NCBI RefSeq assembly: GCF_000717915.1
Contig: NZ_JOCX01000001.1
Location: 62,001 to 126,000, forward strand
DNA from: Streptomyces sp. NRRL S-244
GTDB taxonomy: Bacteria > Actinomycetota > Actinomycetes > Streptomycetales > Streptomycetaceae
DNA: 64,000 nucleotides
Reading direction: 5' to 3'
Shown: piece after piece, positions 31,832 to 39,932 of the stretch
How the letters are laid out: each line of letters starts with the position of its first letter
Numbering within the stretch: the stretch's first letter is position 1
Program-made: the position numbers and the translations under genes
Notes under the pieces: model-generated
What the model was told of the DNA's origin: nothing
Databases searched by the model: none
What the model saw: the letters and a program-made list of their open reading frames with translations, nothing else

Positions 31832-33157
31832 ATGAGAAGAGTCCTGATCGCCAACCGCGGTGCGATCGCGGCCCGGGCCGTGGACACCTTCCGCAGGCTG
31901 GGCTGGTCGCCGATCGCCGTCGTCGCCTCATCGGACCCCCAGCGCCTGCACGCGCTCGCCGCGGACGGGTGCGAGTACCTGGAAGGCACCGGGCTCGCGG
32001 AGACGTACGACCACGTGGGCCGGATCGTCGAGGCCGCCCGGCGCTGCGGCGCCGACGCGGTCTACCCGGGCTACGGGGCGCTGGCGGAGGATCCGGAGCT
32101 GCCCGAGCGGCTGGCGGCGGCGGGCATCGCCTTCGTCGGGCCGACGGCGGAGGTGCTCGCGGCGGCCCGCGACAAGGACCACGCGGTCGCCACCGCCGAC
32201 CGGCTGGGCCTGCCCGTGCTGCCGCACGCGACCGGGCACGAGCCCATCGCCAAGCTGGTGGCGGACATCGGGCTGCCGGTCATCCTCAAGCCGGTCACCG
32301 GGTGCGGGGGCCTCGGCGTGCGCATCGTGCACACCGAGGCGGAGGCGGAGCGGGCGCTCGCACAGATCGGTACGGACGAGGGTGACGCCTGGTACGCCGA
32401 GCGGTACGTGGAGCGCGGAGCGGTGGTCGGGGTCACGGTCGCCGTGGACGGGGCCGGAACCGTGCACCCGCTCGGTGAGCGGGAGAGCCTCCTGGTCGAC
32501 GGCAGCATGAAGCTGCTGGAGGCCTCGCCCGTCCAGGGCGTGGCCCCGGAGCTGGTGGAGCGGATGCGGACGGACACGGCCCGGCTCGTCACCGGTATGG
32601 GGTTACGGGGCGTGGCGACGGTCGAGTTCATCGTCGGCTCGGGTGTCGGTGGCGGCGTCGGTGCCGGCGTCGGTGCCGGTGCCCGGAGCCACTACTTCCT
32701 GGAGGTCAACGGGCGGCTGCCGCTGGCCTACCGGATGTGCGAGGCGCAGACCGGCCTGGACGTGGTGGCCCTCCAGATGGAGCTGGCGCAGGGCGCGCTG
32801 CCCGCCCCCGGCCGCATACGCGTCGACCGGGACACGCACTGCCTGGAGGCGCGCCTGTTCATCGAGCCGGCCCCGGACGGGGCGCCCGGCCGGATCACCG
32901 CCCTGGAGCTGGCCCCCGAGCCGGGGGTGACGTACAACTGCGCGCTGGACGTACGCGGGCCGGTCGTCCTCGACAACATCGTCACGCAGGTCCTGGCCCT
33001 GGGCGAGCGCCGCGGCGCGGCGGCCGGGGCGGTACTGCGGGCCGTCGAGGGCAGCGGGGTTTCGGGGGTCGGAACCTGCGCGGAAGAGATAGCCGTGTGG
33101 CTGCGGGGTTCGGGGCTGGTCCCGGAACGCCTCGGCAGCCAGGCCTTGGGAGTCTGA
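31832..33157 (+). CDS. fzmF: FzmF: biotin-carboxylase-like ATP-grasp ligase
   Basis: A 441-residue ATP-grasp protein of the biotin carboxylase/carbamoyl phosphate synthetase type. It has RRVLIANRGAIAARAV, the pre-ATP-grasp domain YPGYGALAEDPELPE, LKPVTGCGGLGV (Gly-rich loop) and FLEVNGRLPLAYR. No biotin carrier protein is nearby, so it is probably a carboxylate-amine ligase. It is the best candidate to join the methylated hydrazide to the phosphonate carboxyl group. Residue 258 is encoded by TTA (32603-32605). A Gly/Val simple-sequence insertion lies before FLEVNG. Confidence 0.8.
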   Translation: MRRVLIANRGAIAARAVDTFRRLGWSPIAVVASSDPQRLHALAADGCEYLEGTGLAETYDHVGRIVEAARRCGADAVYPGYGALAEDPELPERLAAAGIAFVGPTAEVLAAARDKDHAVATADRLGLPVLPHATGHEPIAKLVADIGLPVILKPVTGCGGLGVRIVHTEAEAERALAQIGTDEGDAWYAERYVERGAVVGVTVAVDGAGTVHPLGERESLLVDGSMKLLEASPVQGVAPELVERMRTDTARLVTGMGLRGVATVEFIVGSGVGGGVGAGVGAGARSHYFLEVNGRLPLAYRMCEAQTGLDVVALQMELAQGALPAPGRIRVDRDTHCLEARLFIEPAPDGAPGRITALELAPEPGVTYNCALDVRGPVVLDNIVTQVLALGERRGAAAGAVLRAVEGSGVSGVGTCAEEIAVWLRGSGLVPERLGSQALGV

Positions 33158-33163
33158 TCTGAG

Positions 33164-34111
33164 ATGAACAGCAACGATCCGTTCTCGACCGTCCGCCACC
33201 CCGTCGACCGCGCGCTCGCGACGGCCGTCGCCGAGAGCGGGGAGGAGGACGTACGCGCGCCCTGGTACCGGGAGTTCGGGCAGACCATCGGCGGTCACGT
33301 ACGGCGCCACCTCGACGCCCGGCCCGGCTACTTCGTGCTGAGCGGCCTGGACCACCTGGGCGAGGAGCAGGCGCGCCGGTTCACGGTCGCGGTCTCCCGG
33401 CTGGCCGGGGACCTGCTGCCGCAGGACGGCGCGGGGGCCCTGCTGCGGGACGTACGGGACCGGGGGGTGCGGCTCGGCGAGGGCGCGACCGGCCGCTACT
33501 CGGACAGCCGGCAGGGCGGCAGCCTGCACACCGACGCGGCGCACCGGCCGGGGCGGCTTCCGGACATTTTCGCGCTGTTCTGCGTCCGGCAGGCCTCCAG
33601 CGGCGGGGCCCTGGTCACGGTGCACGTGAGCGATCTGCTGGAGATCCTCCGGGGCCACCCCGAGGAGCTCGCGGCGCTGCGGCTGCCGGTCCACTTCGAC
33701 ACCCGGGACGACACGCCGGGGGTGCCGCTCACGACCGAGCGGCCCGTACTGGAGTCCAAGGACGGCCGGGAGCGGATGTACTACCTGCGGGACTACATCG
33801 AGATCGGGCACAGCCATCCGCACGTACCGCCGTTGACGCCCGAGCAGGTCAAGGCGCTGGACCTGCTGGACTCGCTGCTGGAGCGGCGCGATCTGCAGAC
33901 GCACGGGCGGCTGGCACCGGGCGAGATGATCTTCATCGACAACCGGTCGATCGTGCACGGCCGGACGCCGTTCGACGAGGACCGGCCGGTTGACGGCGGG
34001 CGGCTGATGCTCCGCACCTGGATCGGGCTCACCGCGCAGCGCGCGGCCGCGGCCGACACGGACACGGGCACGGGCACGGACACCGACGCCGGGGCTGGGG
34101 CCGTCCGGTGA
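33164..34111 (+). CDS. fzmG: FzmG: 2-oxoglutarate/Fe(II) dioxygenase (TauD type)
   Basis: A 315-residue TauD/TfdA-like oxygenase with iron ligands His122 and Asp124 (LHTDAAH) and distal His265 (IVHGRTPF), and a 2OG-binding Arg in RLMLRTW. Published work assigns FzmG two steps, oxidation of phosphonoacetaldehyde to phosphonoacetate and hydroxylation of methyl phosphonoacetate. That explains why no aldehyde dehydrogenase gene is present here. The C-terminal tail is a Thr/Asp/Gly repeat (TDTGTGTDTDAGAGA). Confidence 0.9.
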   Translation: MNSNDPFSTVRHPVDRALATAVAESGEEDVRAPWYREFGQTIGGHVRRHLDARPGYFVLSGLDHLGEEQARRFTVAVSRLAGDLLPQDGAGALLRDVRDRGVRLGEGATGRYSDSRQGGSLHTDAAHRPGRLPDIFALFCVRQASSGGALVTVHVSDLLEILRGHPEELAALRLPVHFDTRDDTPGVPLTTERPVLESKDGRERMYYLRDYIEIGHSHPHVPPLTPEQVKALDLLDSLLERRDLQTHGRLAPGEMIFIDNRSIVHGRTPFDEDRPVDGGRLMLRTWIGLTAQRAAAADTDTGTGTDTDAGAGAVR

Positions 34112-35157
34112 CACGGGTCGTCACCGAGCTCGAACGGCTCGGCCTCGCCGAGTTCCTGGCCGACTTCCCCGGGGACTCGGTGGACCGCCGCCAGTGGGCC
34201 GCCGGCGCCCGCGGCCTCGACGGCGAACTGCGCACCCTCGCCGGGTTCCTGCTGCTCGGGGAGGCTGCGGCGGCCGACCGGCTGCCACCCGCCCTCGCCG
34301 GGGCGCTGCCGGCCCTGGTCACGAGCGGGGTCGCGCACCAGCGCGGGGCCGAGGTCCAGCTGGTCGACGTCAGCCTGTTCCGCTCGGGCGGGGTGTGGCT
34401 GTTCGCGGAGCCGCCGAGCCCCTTCCCCGTACGCCACTACTTCGGCCGGGACTCGATCGCGCTGGCCCGGCGCACCGGCTTCCGGGCGGGGGCGCGGGTC
34501 CTCGACCTGTGCTCCGGGCCGGGGTTCCAGGGGCTGCTCGCCGCCCGCGGCGGCGCCCGGGCCACGCTGGTGGAGCTGCTGCCCGAGACCGCCGAAGTGG
34601 CCCGGATCAACGCGGAGATCAACGGGGTGGCCGACCGGATCGAGGTCCTCGTCGGCGACCTGTACGAGCCGCTGCCGGCCGGGGTGGAACCGTACGACCA
34701 CGTCATCGCGAACATCCCCTTCCTGCCGACCCTCGCCGCCCCGGGCGAGGAGGCCGCCCACGAGGGCGGCGAGGACGGGTTCGGCGTGGGCCGGCGGGTC
34801 CTCGCCGGGCTCCCCCGGCACCTGGGCGCGGGCGGTACGGCCCATCTGACCGCGCTCCTCCTCCAGGCGGACCAGCAGCTCGTCACCGACGGCGAACTGC
34901 GGGCCTGGGCCGCGGCGAACGGATACGGCCTGACGGTCACGCTGACCGAGCGGATGGCGGTGGACGCCGACTCCGACCTCGTCCAGACGACGGTGTCGGA
35001 CCACCTGGAGACCGATCCGCAGGCCGATCCCGAGGAGCTCACCGCCGCCGCCGTCGCCGTGTACGCGAGCCGCGGGGCGACGGCCGCCCGACTGGCCTAT
35101 CTGCGGATCGACGCCGGGATGGCCGACTTTCGTGTCCTCGACCGCGCGGGCGGCTGA
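34108..35157 (+). CDS. fzmH: FzmH: SAM N-methyltransferase
   Basis: A 349-residue class I methyltransferase of the HemK/RlmG-like type. An N-terminal helical domain is followed by VLDLCSGPGFQGLLAA (motif I) and HVIANIPFLP, an NxPF motif typical of N-methyltransferases acting on planar nitrogen. FzmH has been reported to methylate arginine hydrazide. GTG 34108 overlaps the fzmG stop. Confidence 0.87.
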   Translation: MTRVVTELERLGLAEFLADFPGDSVDRRQWAAGARGLDGELRTLAGFLLLGEAAAADRLPPALAGALPALVTSGVAHQRGAEVQLVDVSLFRSGGVWLFAEPPSPFPVRHYFGRDSIALARRTGFRAGARVLDLCSGPGFQGLLAARGGARATLVELLPETAEVARINAEINGVADRIEVLVGDLYEPLPAGVEPYDHVIANIPFLPTLAAPGEEAAHEGGEDGFGVGRRVLAGLPRHLGAGGTAHLTALLLQADQQLVTDGELRAWAAANGYGLTVTLTERMAVDADSDLVQTTVSDHLETDPQADPEELTAAAVAVYASRGATAARLAYLRIDAGMADFRVLDRAGG

Positions 35158-35209
35158 AGGTGGCTACCGTGACCCGCGCACTCGATCGCGATCGGGAAGG
35201 ACGCACAGC

Positions 35210-36433
35210 GTGACGACGGCAGGGACGGACGGCGCGGGCAACGGCAACACGACCCACGGCACGGGCAGCATCGGCTCGAAGGGCCCCGAGCTCATCGAGC
35301 TCGCCTCCATCAAGGACGCGGAAGTCGACCGGTGGAACGCCCTCGCGGGCGACGCCGCCCTCTACTCGACCCACCGCTGGCTGCTCTACGGCGAGGAGCT
35401 GGCCGACGCCGGCTCCCGCCACCTGGTCGCCGCCTGCGACGGCTCGTACACCGTCGGGCTCCCCACCCACCGCTTCACCGGGAAGGTCCCGCACTTCTAC
35501 GATCCCGCCGTGCTGTTCCCCGGCGCCGCCGAGCCGGCCACGCCCGAGCGCCCGCTGCTCCTCGGCGGCACCCGCCTCGGCTACACCAGCGAGGTGATCG
35601 TCGCTCCGGGCACCGCCGAGCCGCTCGCCGCGGCGGGCGTGCGGACCGTACTGGACCGGCTGCGCGCGATGGGCGCCGAGGACGACGGCCTCGCGGCCCT
35701 GCTCTACCTCACCGACGAGTCGGTGGAGCGGCTGCTGCCGCACCTGGGCCCCCGGGACCAGGTGGTGATGATGGACGCGACCGCCGTCCTGCCCGTCGAC
35801 CCCGACGGCCTGGAGGGCTACCGCAGACGCTTCACCTCCCACCAGTTCACCTCCATCCGCCGCGAGATGCGCCGCTACACCGACGCCGGCTGCCGCACCG
35901 AGGTCAAGCTCCTCTCCGAGTGCCACCAGCTGCTCGGCCCGCTCTCCGCGCAGGTGCTCATCCGGTACGGGCACCCCGTCACCGACGAGAGCGAGTCGGA
36001 GCGCTTCGCCCAGCAGGCCACGCTGTTCGACGACAACTGCCGGATCCTGGGCGCCTACCAGGGCGACCGGATGGTGGGCTTCACCCAGTACTTCTTCTGG
36101 GGGAACACCATGTACGCCCGCTCGCACGGGCTGGACGACTCCATCGCCCGCGAGGCCAAGCTCTACTTCAACCTCACCTACTACGAGGCCGTGAAGTACG
36201 CGGCGGCCAACGGCTACCACTGCGTGGACCTGAGCTGCGACGCCTTCCAGGCCAAGGTGTCCCGGGCCGCCCGGCTCCAGCCCCTGTGGGGCGTCCTCCT
36301 CGACGCCCCGTGGACCGGGCCGGTCCTGGAGCGCGTACGCGCCGAGGAGCGGGCCCGGCGCCGGGAGTTCGCCTCCCACGACCCGGGGATCGAGTCGCGG
36401 GTGGCGCAGCTCGTGGACGCGCGCGGCCGGTAG
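35210..36433 (+). CDS. fzmI: FzmI: FemX/GNAT-fold transferase
   Basis: A 407-residue protein with a double GNAT arrangement. The C-terminal half (ILGAYQGDRMVGFTQYFFWG, EAKLYFNLTYYEAVKYAA) resembles the GNAT_6 / FemABX acyltransferases, some of which use aminoacyl-tRNA. In the fosfazinomycin pathway this position fits addition of valine to the Arg part, converting B to A. GTG 35210 has GGAAGG at 9 bases. It is the last gene of the rightward operon. Confidence 0.8.
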   Translation: MTTAGTDGAGNGNTTHGTGSIGSKGPELIELASIKDAEVDRWNALAGDAALYSTHRWLLYGEELADAGSRHLVAACDGSYTVGLPTHRFTGKVPHFYDPAVLFPGAAEPATPERPLLLGGTRLGYTSEVIVAPGTAEPLAAAGVRTVLDRLRAMGAEDDGLAALLYLTDESVERLLPHLGPRDQVVMMDATAVLPVDPDGLEGYRRRFTSHQFTSIRREMRRYTDAGCRTEVKLLSECHQLLGPLSAQVLIRYGHPVTDESESERFAQQATLFDDNCRILGAYQGDRMVGFTQYFFWGNTMYARSHGLDDSIAREAKLYFNLTYYEAVKYAAANGYHCVDLSCDAFQAKVSRAARLQPLWGVLLDAPWTGPVLERVRAEERARRREFASHDPGIESRVAQLVDARGR

Positions 36434-36442
36434 GCCGACGAC

Positions 36443-36472
36443 AGGGCCCGGGCCCCCGAAGACGGGCCCAGG
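36443..36472. terminator. Possible terminator between the converging fzm operons
   Basis: Imperfect GC-rich inverted repeats built of GGGCCC units in the 52-bp gap between fzmI and fzmJ stops. Confidence 0.35.
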
Positions 36473-36485
36473 CCGGCCGCGACGC

Positions 36486-37721
36486 TCACCCGGCCGGTCT
36501 GGGCTCCCGCTCCTTCTCCCACTCCCGCTCCCGCTGGTCGCGCCCGCGCTCCGCGATGGCCGCCACCGGCGGCACCGCCGCCCCGGCCGCGACCATGAGG
36601 GTGACGAGCACGGCCCAGCCCAGCGGGCCCGCGCTCAGGCACAGCGCGTTCAGCACGGTCGGCGCCACCGCGCCGCCGATGCCGACGCCGACGGAGAACA
36701 CGCCCTGGTACTCGCCCTGCGCGTGCTCGGGGGCCAGCCCGAACGACAGCGCGTACTCCCCCGCCGTGAACAGCATCTCCCCGAAGGTCAGCGCCGCCGT
36801 GCCGATCAGGATCAGCCCCATCGCCCCGTACATCGGGACGTGCGCGGCGGCGTAGACGAGGGCTATGGCCACGGCGATGACGGGCCCGCTGCGCCGCATG
36901 GCCAGCGCCCCGTCGCGCGGGGTCTCGACCCCCTTGGCGACCTTGGTCTGGAGCAGGACCACCAGCGCGCAGCTCAGCGCGAAGACCAGCGACACCGTCC
37001 AGCGCGGCGCCTTCGTGTACTCGGCGATCCACACCGGCATCAGCACCGTCATGAAGACGTCGAACATGACGAGGGTGCCCGCGAGCACGCTGACGGCGAG
37101 GAACGGGCGGTCGGCGAGCGCGTAGTGGCGGCCGCTCCCCGGCTCCTTGGGGATCGGCGGCAGGTGCGGCAGCCGGGCCACCAGCACCGCGGCGACGAGG
37201 TACGAGACGACGTCGGCGCAGATCGCGATCACGTACGCGGTCCGGGTGTCGGCCTGTAGCGCCAGCCCGCCGAGCAGCGAGCCGGAGACCATCGCGAGGT
37301 TCTGGAGGGAGTAGATCCGCGCCCGGTACGCGACGCGGTCCGCACCGCCGACGTACGCGATCAGCGCCCCGCTGATCGCGGGGAAGGCGCCGCGCCCCAG
37401 GGCGATCAGGGTGATCACCACGAGGAACCCGGCCATGCCCTCCACCAGCAGCAGGGCGCCCGCGGCGGCCGCCTGGGCGACCAGTCCGGCGATGCCCACC
37501 TCGCGCGGCCCGAACCGGTCGGCGAGCCGGCCGACGAGCGGCCCGGCGACCAGGCCCGCGAGCCCGGCCGCCGTCAGCCCCATGACCACGTTGCCCGTGG
37601 ACAGTCCCACGGACCGGACGAAGAACAGGACTTGGAGAGGGGCCCAGCTGCCCGCCCCGAGGTAGCGGACGAACAGTGCGGCCGCCAGGCCGCGTCTCAG
37701 GCTCCGTCCGTCGCTCGGCAT
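36486..37721 (-). CDS. fzmJ: FzmJ: MFS transporter
   Basis: A 411-residue major facilitator with 12 predicted transmembrane helices. The motif A-like loop GPLVGRLADRFGPREV lies between helices 2 and 3 and a long central loop follows GRHYALADRP. Most likely it exports the phosphonate product and gives self-protection. Start ATG 37721 shares one base with the fzmK stop (TGATG). Confidence 0.87.
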   Translation of the reverse strand: MPSDGRSLRRGLAAALFVRYLGAGSWAPLQVLFFVRSVGLSTGNVVMGLTAAGLAGLVAGPLVGRLADRFGPREVGIAGLVAQAAAAGALLLVEGMAGFLVVITLIALGRGAFPAISGALIAYVGGADRVAYRARIYSLQNLAMVSGSLLGGLALQADTRTAYVIAICADVVSYLVAAVLVARLPHLPPIPKEPGSGRHYALADRPFLAVSVLAGTLVMFDVFMTVLMPVWIAEYTKAPRWTVSLVFALSCALVVLLQTKVAKGVETPRDGALAMRRSGPVIAVAIALVYAAAHVPMYGAMGLILIGTAALTFGEMLFTAGEYALSFGLAPEHAQGEYQGVFSVGVGIGGAVAPTVLNALCLSAGPLGWAVLVTLMVAAGAAVPPVAAIAERGRDQREREWEKEREPRPAG

Positions 37722-38416
37722 CAGTGGCCCGCCGGGGCTTCGACGGCGGCGGGGCGGGGGGCGGACTCCGCGGGGCGGGGGTTGACCTCGACCCCCAGCT
37801 TGGGCGCCAGCAGTTTGCGCAGCTGCTGCGCCGCCGCCTCGGCGGTGTTCGCCCGTACGACGTCCCAGCCGCGCCGGGCCGCCCAGTCGAGCATGACGTC
37901 CCGGACGGCGGCCTGGTGGGACAGGAAGCTCTCCGGCCGGCACTCCGGGTCGCGGCCGCACTCGTACGGGGTGATGTCCCCCTTCTTGCGGCGCAGAGCC
38001 TCCTCGGGGGTGACGTCGAAGAAGACCACGCTGTCCACCGGGGCCATGGCGTGGACGATGGCGTCCACGAGCTCCTGGGGGCAGCCCGCCAGCAGTTCGG
38101 TGGCGGCGTGCTTGACCCAGTAGCCGTCGAGGACGACGAGGTCCGCCTCGGCGGCGCGGGCGCGCTCCGCGGCCAGGGTGTTGAGCCAGCCGAGGAAGAG
38201 CATCCGGGCCGGGTTCGGCATCTCGGCGATGCAGACCCGCAGTTCGTCGAGGGTGGTGCCGCGCAGGAAGCGGGCCTGCGGTACCTCCGATTCCGCGAAC
38301 ACCTGCCACTTGCCGACGACGCGGAACGACAGGCCCTGGCCCTCGGCCCAGCTCTGGAGCCGCTTGACCTGCGTGCTCTTGCCCGCGCCGTCGGGTCCGT
38401 CCATCGCAACGATCAC
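37721..38416 (-). CDS. fzmK: FzmK: thymidylate-kinase-like P-loop protein
   Basis: A 231-residue P-loop kinase of the thymidylate kinase family: GPDGAGKSTQ (Walker A, residues 7-16), a VVLDGYW switch (DR[YHW]-like DGYW) and ALRRKKGDIT in the lid. It has a Pro/Ala-rich C-terminal tail. Housekeeping Tmk is a separate gene elsewhere, so this copy probably phosphorylates a pathway intermediate or gives self-resistance by phosphorylating the phosphonate. GTG 38416. Confidence 0.82.
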   Translation of the reverse strand: MIVAMDGPDGAGKSTQVKRLQSWAEGQGLSFRVVGKWQVFAESEVPQARFLRGTTLDELRVCIAEMPNPARMLFLGWLNTLAAERARAAEADLVVLDGYWVKHAATELLAGCPQELVDAIVHAMAPVDSVVFFDVTPEEALRRKKGDITPYECGRDPECRPESFLSHQAAVRDVMLDWAARRGWDVVRANTAEAAAQQLRKLLAPKLGVEVNPRPAESAPRPAAVEAPAGH

Positions 38417-38465
38417 TGTTCAAATCCCTTCGGAAGATCCGCCACGGGCCATCGCCGTACGGAAG

Positions 38466-39932
38466 TCATGCGGTGCTGCCGCGGTGGTACGCGAGAGCCC
38501 GCTCGATCAGCGCCTCGGCGGCGCCGGTGTACTCGGCCGGGATGAGCAGCCGCTCCAGCTGCGCGGCGGTGAACTCCTCGGCCAGTTCGGGCGCTTCCGC
38601 GAGGAGCCGCCCGACCAGGGATTCCGCGGAGTCCGCCGGCGCCCCGCCCCCGCCTCCGCCCGCGGCCACCCGGCCGACCAGGCGCTTCGCGCCCGCCTTG
38701 CCGAGTACGGGGGCCAGTGCGGCGGCCAGCCGCTCGGTGACCACGGCCCCGCCGGTGAGCCGCAGGTTCGCCGCCATCCGAGCGGGCCGCACCTCCAGCC
38801 CCTCGGCCAGCTCCGCCGCGGTGCAGGCGGCCCCGCCCACCAGCCGCAGCGCCTCGCGCAGCGGCTGCCATTCGCCGTGCCAGGCCCCGGCGGGCCGCTC
38901 GTCCTCGGCGGCGGCCGCGCAGTGCGACAGCGTGAGGACGAGCGAGGGCACCTGGAGGGCGGCGGAGCGGATCATCGCGGCGAGCACCGGGTTGCGCTTC
39001 TGCGGCATGGCGGAGGAGACGCCGCGGCCGGCCCCGGCGGGTTCGGCCACCTCGGCGAGCTCGGTGCGGGCCAGGGTCTGCACATCGGTGGCGAACTTAC
39101 CGAGCGCCGCGGCGGCATGCCCGAGGACGGCGCCCGTGTCGCCGATCGGCGTGCGCAGGGTGTGCCAGGGCAGGACGGGCTCCGCGAGTCCCGTCTCGGC
39201 GGCGAAGAGGGCGATCAGCTCCCCGGCGTACGCACCCGCGTCGGCGCCCGGATCCGTGCCCGCGCCCGTGCCCGCCCGGTCCTGTGCCGGCCGCGCGTAC
39301 TCGAGATAGCCCGCGAGGGTGCCCGCGGCCCCGCCGAGCTGGACCGGCAGCCCCCCGTCGAGCAGGGCCCCGACCCGGCGCCGTACGTCGACCACCGCGA
39401 CGAGCCAGCCCGCCGCCTTGAGGCCGAACGTGGTGGGGACGGCGTGCTGGCCGAGGGTACGGGCCACCGCCGGCGTCCCCCGGTGCGCGTCGGCCAGGTG
39501 GGCCAGCGCCCCGGCCGTCCGGTCGAGCTCGGTCCGTACGAGGCGCAGCGCACGGGCCGTGACCAGCATCGCGCCGGTGTCGAGGATGTCCTGGCTGGTG
39601 GAGCCGCGGTGCACGTACTCCGCCGCCGCGGGGTCCTCGGCCGCGACCAGCGCCGTCAGCTCCTCGACCAGGGCGACCACCGGGTTGCCGGCGCCGCGCG
39701 CCCGTACCGCCAGCGCGGGCAGGTCGATCGCCCCGGCCCGGGCGCACGCCGTGATCGTCTCGGCGGCCTTCGCGGGTACGGTGCCCAGCCGGGACTGGGC
39801 CCGGGCCAGGGCGGCCTCGGCGTCGAGCATCGCCTGGGCCCAGGCGGTGTCGGTGAGGGCCGCCTCGGTGGCGGTACCGGCCCGGACCGGCGAGAGGAAG
39901 CCGGTGTCCGGAGATGTGGTGGGGCGGTCCAT
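38466..39932 (-). CDS. fzmL: FzmL: nitrosuccinate lyase (aspartase/fumarase superfamily)
   Basis: A 488-residue lyase of the aspartase/fumarase superfamily, nearest to 3-carboxymuconate cycloisomerase and CreD. It has HRGSTSQDILDTG, TLGQHAVPTTFG and the signature GVSSAMPQKRNP. CreD/FzmL release nitrous acid from nitrosuccinate, supplying the oxidised nitrogen for N-N bond formation. A Gly/Thr/Ala-rich insertion (AGTGAGTDPGADAGAYAG) interrupts the middle. Start ATG 39932 overlaps the fzmM stop by one base. Confidence 0.88.
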   Translation of the reverse strand: MDRPTTSPDTGFLSPVRAGTATEAALTDTAWAQAMLDAEAALARAQSRLGTVPAKAAETITACARAGAIDLPALAVRARGAGNPVVALVEELTALVAAEDPAAAEYVHRGSTSQDILDTGAMLVTARALRLVRTELDRTAGALAHLADAHRGTPAVARTLGQHAVPTTFGLKAAGWLVAVVDVRRRVGALLDGGLPVQLGGAAGTLAGYLEYARPAQDRAGTGAGTDPGADAGAYAGELIALFAAETGLAEPVLPWHTLRTPIGDTGAVLGHAAAALGKFATDVQTLARTELAEVAEPAGAGRGVSSAMPQKRNPVLAAMIRSAALQVPSLVLTLSHCAAAAEDERPAGAWHGEWQPLREALRLVGGAACTAAELAEGLEVRPARMAANLRLTGGAVVTERLAAALAPVLGKAGAKRLVGRVAAGGGGGGAPADSAESLVGRLLAEAPELAEEFTAAQLERLLIPAEYTGAAEALIERALAYHRGSTA

